A stretch of DNA of 64,000 nt from Bimuria novae-zelandiae CBS 107.79 (taxonomy: Eukaryota > Ascomycota > Dothideomycetes > Pleosporales > Didymosphaeriaceae), in contig ML976656.1 in the NCBI GenBank assembly GCA_010015655.1, positions 576,165 to 640,164 on the forward strand. The letters run 5' to 3'. Each line of letters starts with the position of its first letter. Position 1 is the first letter of the stretch. Positions 48,241 through 56,799 of this stretch are shown here, one piece after another. Made by a program: the position numbers and the translations under genes. Under the pieces are notes generated by a model. That model did not search any database. It was not told the DNA's origin and saw nothing but the letters and a program-made list of their open reading frames with translations.

Positions 48241-49750
48241 GTCTATAATCCTCCTATTAGTATTGGCGTAGTGCGCAACAACACTAAAGAAGCCACGTTT
48301 ACTACCTTTAGTTATTTAGTTATTAAACGTTATATGTACTTTACTTACTGCGGTAGACAGCTTAGTAATTATAATAGGCTTAATATATTAATAAAAATAT
48401 ATTATAAACCTTATAACGCTAGCGTAGCTTAACTAAAGCGCTACCTTTACTACTAAGTTAGTAAACTATAGTAATTTTTTAAAAGCTTAAAGTCTTAAAC
48501 TCGCGTAGGAGGTAATTATTTTTAATAAGCTATATTATAGTGGTAAGCTAGAAGCCTTATACGTTAAAATTATCTAGCTTATTAGCTACCTTTTAACTAA
48601 CTTTAATACTAGCTCTTATAGCTTCTATAATTAACTTTTACTTGCTAGGCAGCGCTCCTAGCACATTATTATACTTTATTAAGTAATAATCTAATTATTA
48701 AATTCTTAAGTGCTTTGCCGCTGAGTTCGTAGTAGCTATAACCTTAATAATTCTACTAGTTAAAGTATATTAATAGTACTAATAGTATATAAAAAAGGTG
48801 CGTTTAGGCTTAAGATTGCTAATACTACCCTACTACTTTAGGGTAACGAGATATTTATGCTTAAAAATCTAGCTTTTTTTACCTATAAGTATACGCGATG
48901 GCTTATAAAATTGCTTAAATTTACTTTAATTAATACTATTAAAGTTATTTATAAAGCGCTTATTAAACTTATTTATGTCTTTATTTTTATCCTTCTCTAT
49001 CGTAGCAACTATAGCTATTTTTAATACCTCCTCCAGCGCTACTAGCACCTATAATTTTATTACTATAAGTTCTTATAGCTGCTTAGGCGCGCCTATAACC
49101 TAGCTAAAAAGCTTATTAGTAGCTTTTAAGGTAGTAGTAATAAGCTTACTAGCTTAAAATAATAATAATAATAGTAGTAATAGCGTAACTTGCTACGTTT
49201 TAAGCAGCTTAATTAGTTAGCTAGTAGTACTTATAGGTAGCTTAAGTAGTTTATCCCCCTTTATAGCGTGTTAGGTAAACTTATAAGCGCACTTTTAGTG
49301 TCTACTACTAGCTTTTTTAATAAGTATTAGCTTATTAATAGTGCGTTTAGGTGGTATAATAGGCTATAAAAGTAGTAATAAGTAAGTAAAAGCTCTAAAA
49401 AGTATGCGTTAAGCTAACTATAATAGGCGTAAATATACTAAAAGTAAAATAATAATAGCTAACGCATTAAACAACAAAGCTAAAAGTAAGCTATAATTAT
49501 TAAGTTTTACGTTAAACTAAGTATTAAAGCTAGTAGGTTAAGCTAATTATAACATCTCCTAAGCTAGAGTACTATACCCCTTATAGCTATTTATCTAAGC
49601 TAAACAAATCTTTTAAATCTTTAAATTAAATCTATCTAGAGACTTAGATTTACTTAGTAAATTATATAGGCAGACTTAGTTTACTTAATTTAAAAATTTA
49701 ACTAATAGAAAGATTAGATTTGCAAGTATATTTAATTGTTAACAACTGTG

Positions 49751-49911
49751 AAAGAACGCACAGGCCATAGTTAGAGTTAGAGGAAGAGTTATTTCTTGCA
49801 CACAAAGACAGAATGAAACTGGGCTGGGGGGAGATATTCGAACACTTCCCAGATCGGTCGGATGGCGCAGTTAAATTGCGCTACTACATGTTGCATAAGA
49901 AGATTTCGTAA
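49751..49911 (+). pseudogene. SANT/Myb-like domain end of the split host gene
   Basis: Continuing the frame that stops at 39250, this reads HRP, a TAG (49768-49770) where a Trp is expected, then LELEEELFLAHKDRMKLGW and GEIFEHFPDRSDGAVKLRYY, ending TAA at 49909-49911. Spacing of Trp positions, the acidic first helix (EEELFLAH), the FPDRS turn and the final aromatic pair fit a Myb/SANT DNA-binding domain. The TAG is what one G-to-A change in TGG would give. The domain closes the protein, so it is C-terminal. Confidence 0.75.
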
Positions 49912-50632
49912 GGGCCATTAATAAATTCTATACTCGAGCTAACACAGAAGCGCTCAGAATATGCTTAAATCCGGCTTGGGATTGGGAGCAGTGCCAAGAT
50001 CCGCACGGCCACGGCGCTTGTTAGTCAGCCAAACGTGTTTCCAGCGTCGAACCGGCGTCGGCACGGCTATCCTACGCACTTTGAGATGCGGTCTAACGCA
50101 CAACGACCTCGATAGCTTCCTCGCCCTTAAGCTCCGAAACCGACTGTTGTTCTCTCCGCTGACCGAACGAAAGACGCGACCAAGCCCACTACGGCCACAT
50201 AGTTCTCGAGCCCACCAGAGCCGATTCTTAGACTAAGCAGCAGCCGAGATCTAGTCTCGGCTCGTTGAGGGGGAATATGATGACACAAGAGGGGTACAAG
50301 GTAAGATAGAGTGCAGCGGCTGGAAATCAAAGCCTGCGCTTCGGCAAGTGGGTTGAGCGTCGCCGGCGGAACGCCGTCGTTGTAAGCGCATACGAAGATG
50401 GAAGGCTCAACATGTTTTGGTGATATAGCTGTCGTATGGTCAAACAACGAACGGCTCCCTAAATGAGCATTGCAGTGTGCATCGCATTGCATTCACCCCA
50501 CAATAGTAGTTATACCTGATGTATTTAGCCTAACTAATGAATTTCTTCCGTCAAGGTGCCAACAACCTCATCCCTAGCCCGCCGAGTTTACGCTTTTTTT
50601 GCTAGTGCGTATGAGTCCCCAGAAGTTTGTTG
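49912..50632. other. GC-normal intergenic DNA
   Basis: Overlapping ORFs on both strands (49961-50236 plus, 50127-50492 minus) show no family features. Holds a hairpin CCGAGATCTAGTCTCGG near 50247. No gene assigned. Confidence 0.4.
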
Positions 50633-50634
50633 TA

Positions 50635-51926
50635 CAAGGGGGCTTCCTGTACGGCCTGACGCGAGGTGGCGGTTACAGTAGTGCTTACGCTCTGTTATTT
50701 TCTTTGTAAATTACTGTACATGATTACTACTACTACCACTTGGTATGGCCGCGCCCTGCAAAAATCACTGCCCAGCAACGCTCCTTCATCAATTTAATAT
50801 ACTTTTGATAGTCTTCGATTTTTAGTTGATCCCATTCCTCCTGCAGGAACTGACGGATCTTATCCGCAGTTTTTGGGCAACGCTTCTCGAGCCTATGCTT
50901 AATCAACCGCCAGACGTTCTCAATAGGATTAAGGTCTGGAGAATTGGCAGGCCACCACATACGCTGGATGCCAAGAGCTCTCTCTGCAGCCTGTGTAGCC
51001 TTTGAGTTATGAATTGAGGCGTTGTCTTCCATTAAGATACTCTCTCTCCCTGTAGCTTCGCTGTTCGCGTTCTGGTGAGCTAGAACTGCAGGCAGCATGT
51101 AGTTAATGTAGCCAGCTGAGTCTAGTGTGTGCTGCTTGTTCCAGTTCTTCTCAACAAAGACGAGAGGGCCTTTTACTGCAGGTGAGATAATTGACCAGAC
51201 CATCCAGGCTGAGTATTTCTTAAATTTAGGAATACAGCAGCTAGGTAGAAACTTCTCCTCGGCTCGTCGAGTAACGTACACCTGGCCATGGCCCTGCCCA
51301 GCCCGAACTGACATCTCGTCGCTCCACGAGACAGTATCCCATTGCTCCTCAGGCCAGAACACGTGATCCCATGCCCACATGAGACGATTGTGCATATGCT
51401 CAGGCGTGAGAAAAGGCTTCTCTGTAGCCTTCCGGCGGTGGTAGAGCTCCTTCTCAAAGGCCTTAATGAGTGAGCGGCGGCAGACGTTGATTCCTAGCTC
51501 CTCGGCAATCGTCTCACGAGTCTTCCGTCTCTGCTCAGCGTTCTCAGTAGCATGGTGTACAAGGAGTTGTCGAAGTGGTGTATCAATGACAGGACGCCTG
51601 CCCTGAGGTTTCTGGGGCGTCTCTGGCGTAGCAATGCAATTAGAGACAGTCGATCGAGGTATACCGAGATGCTGAGCGATGGCTGGAGCCTTCCAACTAA
51701 GCTCAGCCAAGGTGTGTATTTTGACTCGTTCCTTGTAAGAGAGTCGTCGATTTGGTGTTTTTGGCATGGTAGTTGATGAGCGCGCATGGCTGTTTGGGAA
51801 TAAAATACCTTGGCTTTGTAGTATTACGCTTACAAATTAAGGTATCGTATCCCGAATCTTCCATGCACGGCCATACGCACTGATGTCTTGCCACCCTCGC
51901 GTCAGGCCGTACAGGAAGCCCCCTTG
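50635..51926 (-). mobile_element. Tc1/mariner transposon, apparently intact
   Basis: 1,292 bp. The terminal inverted repeats agree for the first 32 bp (CAAGGGGGCTTCCTGTACGG... at 50635, and reversed at 51926), then diverge by a single-base offset. TA is duplicated at 50633-50634 and 51927-51928. It carries one uninterrupted transposase gene and has normal GC with no RIP footprint, unlike almost every other element here. Confidence 0.95.
50733..51767 (-). CDS. Tc1/mariner-family transposase (DD34E), full length
   Basis: 344 residues without interruption, the usual length for the family. The N-terminal half carries two helix-turn-helix segments (about 8-46, with IAQHLGIPRSTVSN; about 65-112) separated by a GRRP motif (56-59) like the AT-hook linker of Tc1 transposases. 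The DDE domain (DDE_3) follows: Asp150 in WSDEM, Asp248 in MEDNASIH, Glu283 in SPDLNPIENVW; the last two are 34 residues apart. It would bind the terminal repeats, cut out the element and insert it at TA. The start is the ATG at 51767, about 160 bp inside the end. All catalytic residues are present, so activity is possible. Confidence 0.93.
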   Translation of the reverse strand: MPKTPNRRLSYKERVKIHTLAELSWKAPAIAQHLGIPRSTVSNCIATPETPQKPQGRRPVIDTPLRQLLVHHATENAEQRRKTRETIAEELGINVCRRSLIKAFEKELYHRRKATEKPFLTPEHMHNRLMWAWDHVFWPEEQWDTVSWSDEMSVRAGQGHGQVYVTRRAEEKFLPSCCIPKFKKYSAWMVWSIISPAVKGPLVFVEKNWNKQHTLDSAGYINYMLPAVLAHQNANSEATGRESILMEDNASIHNSKATQAAERALGIQRMWWPANSPDLNPIENVWRLIKHRLEKRCPKTADKIRQFLQEEWDQLKIEDYQKYIKLMKERCWAVIFAGRGHTKW

Positions 51927-51928
51927 TA

Positions 51929-52024
51929 GGCACGCTTGTCCTAGCTTCTTCTATCGTGTAGCTCCTGCTTCAACCCATCTCGAAGTTCGCCCTCCTCTTC
52001 GCGCTTCCTCTTTCGATTAATCGA
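51929..52024. other. Short GC-normal spacer next to the Tc1/mariner element
   Basis: No gene seen. Contains the palindrome TCGATTAATCGA. Confidence 0.4.
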
Positions 52025-52226
52025 GCCGCTCTTTGTTTGTTAGTAATACAAAAGCTGAGGCGCGTTTGCTGGTGTAAAGCTATACAATAGCGCAACGGTT
52101 ACTAGAGGTGGTAATCTAAGACTCGTAGTTAAAGGGTGTCGTGGAAAGACGGGGCTGCTCTCTGTTTATTAGTTATATAAAAGTTGAGGTGCGTTTGCCG
52201 GTGTAAAGCTATGCGGTGGCGCAAGC
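52025..52226. repeat. Direct repeat, two about 74-bp copies 128 bp apart
   Basis: Copies at about 52025-52098 and 52153-52226 share GTGTAAAGCTAT and GAGG(C/T)GCGTTTGC(T/C)GG. Differences are mainly transitions. No coding or transposon end was recognised. Confidence 0.7.
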
Positions 52227-52419
52227 TTATCATCTGTTCCGTCCGCATTCGCGCGAAACCGCGGGGCTCTTTTGCGCGCCGCAGCGGGGTAGCTGTGGAA
52301 GTGCAGGTGGCTTATCGAAAGCACGTGATGGGCTTGGCGCGATAGCGGGGTTGAGCCGCGACAAGGACATTTCTAACGGTGTTGTTTCATCTGGATTTGA
52401 AATATTGCTCTTTATTTAA

Positions 52420-52788
52420 CTAAATCTCGGCCTTGCCTTTCTCGTGTGCCCCCGGTCCTGCGCATCCACGAACGTTACCCCAGCTCCGGTCACAGACGGC
52501 ACCAATTACATGAACTCGACCGTCGACACTCTCACATTTTCTTCCCAGCCTTTTTGGTGCTTCATAGGATCTTTTGCGACAGCAGACCTCAGCTCCAACC
52601 CAGATCAAAAGGCTAATGGATAATTAATGTGTCTACCAACGGTGCTCTCACTCCCACAACATCCAAAATCTTGGGTCTCCGTCAGAATCATAACCAGGAG
52701 GCTGTCGTGGCTCTACTGTACGTACTCCTTAATGCTCGGGATCGGGACGTTTGCGTGGCCGAAGTTGAGCCGCTACAAAAGTCCTAAG
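52420..52788 (+). other. Possible decayed ORF
   Basis: A frame without a start reads VTPAPVTDGTNYMNSTVDTL and TFSSQPFWCFIGSFATADLS to a stop at 52621; a second frame continues with GLRQNHNQEAVVALLYVLLN to 52788. Together they look like pieces of one gene with a shift near 52620. No family recognised; could be chance. Confidence 0.3.
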
Positions 52789-52832
52789 GAGGAAACTGCG
52801 CCGCTGTCACATCGCTCTTTACTTCTTCAGTA

Positions 52833-52972
52833 CTGTGGTATCCGGCCGAAGTTTTGGCGCAATAATTTTCTATCGGGTCCGTATACTAATTGGTGATTTA
52901 AATTACTCGTTATTCCGCACGGGTTCCTGGCAACGCACCAACAATGTACAAAACTTCGGCCGGATACCATAG
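52833..52972. mobile_element. 140-bp MITE with TA target duplication
   Basis: The ends CTGTGGTATCCGGCCGAAGT (52833) and, reversed, CTATGGTATCCGGCCGAAGT (ending 52972) form a repeat of about 24 bp with one mismatch. TA flanks both sides (52831-52832, 52973-52974). No coding capacity. The TA target suggests mobilisation by a Tc1/mariner or pogo transposase, though the ends do not match the element at 50635. Confidence 0.85.
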
Positions 52973-52974
52973 TA

Positions 52975-53494
52975 GTATACGGGTATTAATATTTAGAATT
53001 TGTAAGCGTGCTCTACTAAGGATGCTCGCAGTGCATTGTTAATGCTCTCGGAGATTGCTATAATTAAAGATAGCATGCCTAATGTTGAAGTTCTATTACC
53101 TCCCTTTTTCAGTAGCGCTAATGATACTGGATTCGCACATGCCCTCGCGGGCGGCAAGCGGATTTAAGCAAGATTCTCCTAATCATGTTTTTTCCCGGAG
53201 GCTGCCCTGTTGTCCATATGTTACGGCACGGCTTAACTACCCCATTAGGCAGTTAAACCTCACTAGAGCATAATATAACCTTATTAACAAATATACGTAC
53301 TACATGGGGATTCTAAGTCTAGTAAAATGCGTTTAATAATTCCTGCTCTCCGCACTACGGTCGGACGAATATGTAATACCTAAAAAGTATAAAGAAACAA
53401 AAATTAACGTCTAATTTTTAAAATAAGATCTTAGCATCGAGGACATTTAATCCTAACTTACTCTTAATAAATTTTGTTTACTTTACTCGCTATC
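52975..53494. other. Spacer and presumed promoter of the secreted-protein gene
   Basis: AT-rich toward 53290-53490. No gene recognised. Confidence 0.4.
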
Positions 53495-54072
53495 ATGCGC
53501 ACCGCCACTTTTGTTACGGCTATTGCCTCGGCCATCACTGCTCTCGCTGCTCCTGCTGCTCCTGCTGCTCCTGCTGCTCCTGCTGCTCCTGCTGCTCCTG
53601 CTGCTCCTGTCACCAATGTCGCCAACCTTTCTGTTCCAGCCGGCTACGTTTGGTCCATACCCGATTATTTGGGCTATTGGTATTACGCCGCTTGGATCAG
53701 CGTCAGCCTAAATGCTCCTCAGGCCACCAGCGGCAACGTTATCATTCCCGCATTGTCCTTCACTGCCCCGTGCCAATACATAGGCGGACCCGTTACGTTC
53801 AGTTGCAACCAATTCATCGCGAACAACACCAATAACCGTTCTATTTCAGTTACTATTCGGCCTTGGAGTCGGGACGACGAACGCCTGTTTTTGGACACGA
53901 CCTATCAATTCACATCGGGGGGAAGGTAGGAGCCCCAACTTTTATATAAACAAAATAGATGGCTCACAACTTCCATAGCACCTATCAAGTTAACGGCACT
54001 CTCTACACCGATTATACTTTTGATCCACGAACGCTTACCGTTATTCCAACCGCGCTTAGCAAGGTAGGCTAA
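53495..54072 (+). pseudogene. Small secreted protein gene, effector-like, probably frameshifted
   Basis: The first frame (53495-53929) gives 144 residues: a signal peptide (MRTATFVTAIASAITALA), a sevenfold Ala-Ala-Pro repeat (residues 18-38), then a compact domain with one Cys pair (APCQYIGGPVTFSC) and N-glycosylation sites (NLS, NNT, NRS). It stops directly after the G run at 53917-53922. A second frame (53959-54072) continues in the same style (FHSTYQVNGTLYTDYTF) to TAA at 54070. The 33-bp GT-AG interval between them is too short for an intron here and joins the wrong phase, so an indel in the G run plus further damage is more likely. The ATG at 53495 was preferred because it begins the signal peptide. 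No homologous family is named. Confidence 0.6.
53546..53608 (+). repeat. 9-bp minisatellite (GCTGCTCCT)7 in coding sequence
   Basis: Seven perfect units encoding Ala-Ala-Pro directly after the signal peptide. Perfect repetition suggests recent expansion. Confidence 0.95.
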
Positions 54073-54679
54073 GTGCAGGTAATGGGCCTACACCGGTGTG
54101 TCGGCTAGCGCGTCCCAAAGGACGAAGCTCCTAGTCCAGGGAGATGTTTGTAATCAGATACAAGTTGATTTTCTGTTTATTAGTACCTCCTCTTTTGTAA
54201 TTAGTTTGAGCGCAATAGGTCGAGCACGTAATTAATAGTAGGAATTATTATTACTAGCTAAAACGTAGCTGCGCTTTAATATTAATAATGAGAAGTAGTA
54301 ATTAGGATCACTGTGCCCTTGGGCATGTTTAGGATATCTCACGCTCTATATATGCCTATCTGGGACACTACTTGGATGGTGAGGTTGAAGAGGAGACTAC
54401 TTCTAAACTAGTATTTCGGCTAAACTTTACGATTGGAGGCTGACTAGTACGTTAATATCTCGATTTCATCCTGACGATACCTTAGACTCTCCGAGCTTCC
54501 GGGATCGTGTTAACTAGGATAGTATTCTTTCGAGCTAACTTGCCTTATTTATATCTATAGGGGGACGTATGCTCCTGGCTTTGCTATATAGAGCATGGCT
54601 AGGTTCTGCAGAATGCTCCACCGAAAACTAGCGCGCTACACTTTCGACATTATGGAGAACGTCAACTGGTATTGGTGAC
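54073..54679. other. Intergenic, no gene recognised
   Basis: Mixed composition; short AT-rich stretch at 54210-54310. Confidence 0.4.
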
Positions 54680-54861
54680 GTGCGGGGCCGAGGCAGGGGA
54701 CCTCGGGTATATATCATCGCGTGCAGGGCCCTTGGTACTGCAGCGATTCGTCTATCCTACAATACACTCGATGCCTACTCTCCATTTATGAATACATTGC
54801 TATCCTATACTGTTCTGACATTCGAATCGCTCAAACCCCTTAGACAGGCAATCCATTCGTA
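54680..54861 (+). promoter_or_regulatory. Putative truncated LTR end and leader of a Gypsy element
   Basis: Lies directly before the Gag frame and contains GGTATATATC (TATA-like), followed after about 100 bp by sequence like the end of an LTR (CCCCTTAGACA). The matching second LTR is absent, so this is inference from position. Confidence 0.4.
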
Positions 54862-54862
54862 A

Positions 54863-56148
54863 TGGAGACTAGACGACGCGGACAGCGACGGTCGGGGGAA
54901 CGCGAACCCCAGCTGGCCCCGCGTTATCGAAATGGACGACAACGACCCCGAAGAGGACGTCCAAGAGCAGTCGCCACAGAATGCTCAACAATCCAACGAC
55001 GACGGAGCATATACCCAAACTCTCAACCATCCAACGCAGTCTGGACAATCTGGCGCCTCATCACGACGTTCTACGCCACCCAGCGCCAGACCGTCCCAAA
55101 GACGTTCAGTCTCACCTGCCTTGATCACGGACGTGGAGACAGCAAGACGATGGTTCCAAGGAGTCAAAGATGAGGAGAAACTCCGGCAAATCCTCCTGTT
55201 GAAGGAGAAATACGATGCTGGGGATTGCGATGCTATCACTAGCCTGTCAACGATCTCCCCAGCACTCTCAACAGTGCACCAAATACCTGCTATGCGTCTT
55301 CCGCCGCAGAAGCACCCTCATGAGTATACAAGAAAGGATAGGCGCGATTTCAACCTCTAGAAACAGGACTGTGAACGAATCTTTAGTCAATCTTACGTTC
55401 ACTTCACGACCGAGTCGTCGAAAGCCAGTTTCGCGCTCTCCTACGTATCGCAAGTCATGCGTACGGCTTGGAACACTGAGGTTGCCTCACGAAGGAGCCA
55501 AGACCCCTTGTTCGAGGAGACATGGGATGGTCTTCAGGAGAAGATGCTAGATGCGTTAGGTACAAGACTTGAACGGCGCCAACAGGCGCACAATGCCCTT
55601 AAACGGTGCTCGCAGCGTGCGGATCAATCCCCAACACAGTTGCTCGACTATATTCGCAACTATTGGGAGGAATTAGAGGTTACGAACGAGGACATGCGTG
55701 TTCTTGACTACATAGGATGCTTGAACAGCAATATCACGTCAAAAATCAACCTCTTAGCACCTGAGCGTCGCAATACGGTAGCTTTGGTCGAGGAGCAAGC
55801 TTCGATCATCTACCGGAGCAAACAAAAAGCGAGGGAGCACCCGACTTCAGGACCCTCGACGAAACGAGCTAAGGACACAAAACCCAATTCAAAGGGGGAC
55901 AGCGAAACCCCGAAAAAGGCCAAGTAGTCCGGAAAGGCCCAGTCTGGCGCTAAACGGCCTTACAAGCCGCGCAATGACACTAACGTCGGGTCTTCGTCTT
56001 CCAGCGGGGTAATCTGCTACCATTGCTCGAAATTTGGACACATTAGTCCGAACTGTCCTGAGAAGGACAAACCTGCCGCTCCCGGGTCGAAGGAGGCCAA
56101 TGGGAAACCCGAATGGTCGGGAAAAGGCAAGGGGCGGAAGGGATCGTA
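54863..56148 (+). pseudogene. Gypsy Gag with CCHC zinc knuckle, two nonsense mutations
   Basis: One frame runs from about 54863 (ATG at 54932) to TAG 56146, broken only by TAG at 55358 and 55925. An acidic, Ser-rich N-terminus is followed by a capsid-like segment (TDVETARRWFQGVKDEEKLR, RDRRDFNL, TWDGLQEKMLDALG, QLLDYIRNYWEEL) and a basic tail with a zinc knuckle CYHCSKFGHISPNC (Cx2Cx4Hx4C). Gag coats the retrotransposon RNA in virus-like particles. GC is normal and damage light compared with the chromoviruses, so this copy is younger or escaped RIP. Polymerase beyond the protease is missing. Confidence 0.85.
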
Positions 56149-56365
56149 GCTGCCCTCGCCGCCCACATTCACCTGGTAGCTAGCTATATTGCTAGGGTGC
56201 CATAGGTGAAGGATGTTGGCTACTTGTTCGACTGGCTCCATAACCACCCTAAGAGAATGATTACTCTTAAAGCGGAGGTCGGATCGAGAAGCAACGTCGA
56301 GGTGATGATTAATACGAGCTCAGCTCTCAGCTGTGTTTGCTTGGGGCTCCGGTGGATGGACGACG
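56149..56365 (+). pseudogene. Retroviral-type aspartic protease fragment
   Basis: In the next frame (KAEVGSRSNVEVMINTSSAL) the catalytic triplet expected as Asp-Thr-Gly reads Asn-Thr-Ser, two G-to-A type changes, so it is inactive. The upstream piece VKDVGYLFDWLHNHPKRMI joins it to Gag. It stops at TAA near 56380, where the element ends abruptly. Confidence 0.6.
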
Positions 56366-56799
56366 AGCGGAAAGGCCCTTAAGTAGCCCGCCAGTCGTGT
56401 GGCCTCCATTTCGGTCGGCATCTTGGGTGGTGAGGATAAGAATAGGATGGAGCTAGCTGACAAGGTCGCAGGCGGTGCCGCAATCCGCCGCTTGGGCGAG
56501 AGCCCGGACGAGAGTGCCATAGCGATGGCGATGGGGTATCCGTGCGAGGGAAAGAAGAGCGCGTGGTGTTTTGAAACGTAGCATGTAGTGTGATCTGGGC
56601 GCCGTTGGATTGTGAAAGCGTGCCGAGAGCTCTGCTGCTGAGCTTCCTCGAAGTTGGGGTAGTAGCGCGACTACGCTAGCTGAAGTGGGTAATCCGGAGA
56701 GCACGTGCGCCTGAGCTGTTCGGCGCGGTGAGTAGGGAGGTTTAGTGACAAGTCAGCGTCCGAAAATGGCAGCGCGGGCACCCGAAAACGGCGGCCAAA
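56366..56799. other. GC-rich block between two retrotransposon remains, origin unknown
   Basis: ORFs on both strands (56399-56581 plus; 56320-56520 and 56453-56704 minus) have no recognised family. On the minus strand the sequence resembles a short leader and N-terminal exon (ATG near 56520), but this is not supported further. Confidence 0.35.

Larger units (their letters stand above)
39251..49750 (-). mobile_element. hAT transposon split by a Gypsy element, AAAGAACG target duplication
   Basis: The ends are inverted: CACAGTTGTCAACAA (39251) and, reversed, CACAGTTGTTAACAA (ending 49750). The 8-bp duplication AAAGAACG at 39243-39250 and 49751-49758 is perfect, the size typical of hAT. Without the inserted Gypsy (39562-46815) the element is about 3.2 kb, a normal hAT length. 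Minus-strand coding includes a recognisable hAT transposase piece at 47917-48240. The rest is RIP-mutated. Confidence 0.88.

Noticed and set aside
49961..50492. Overlapping ORFs on both strands of 91 and 121 codons
   Set aside because: No domain, signal peptide or codon signal distinguishes either from chance in GC-normal DNA.
51127..51787. Several ORFs overlapping the Tc1/mariner transposase
   Set aside because: Shadows of the intact minus-strand transposase in other frames.
53511..53711. ORF with a long leucine run
   Set aside because: A frame shadow of the GCTGCTCCT repeat; the Ala-Ala-Pro frame has the signal peptide.
53926..53958. 33-bp GT-AG interval as an intron of the secreted-protein gene
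   Set aside because: Too short for fungal introns seen here (52-79 bp), no branch site, and it joins the wrong phase.
54862..55173. 103-codon Arg-rich ORF starting METRRRGQ
   Set aside because: Overlaps Gag in another frame; the acidic Gag frame continues to the zinc knuckle.
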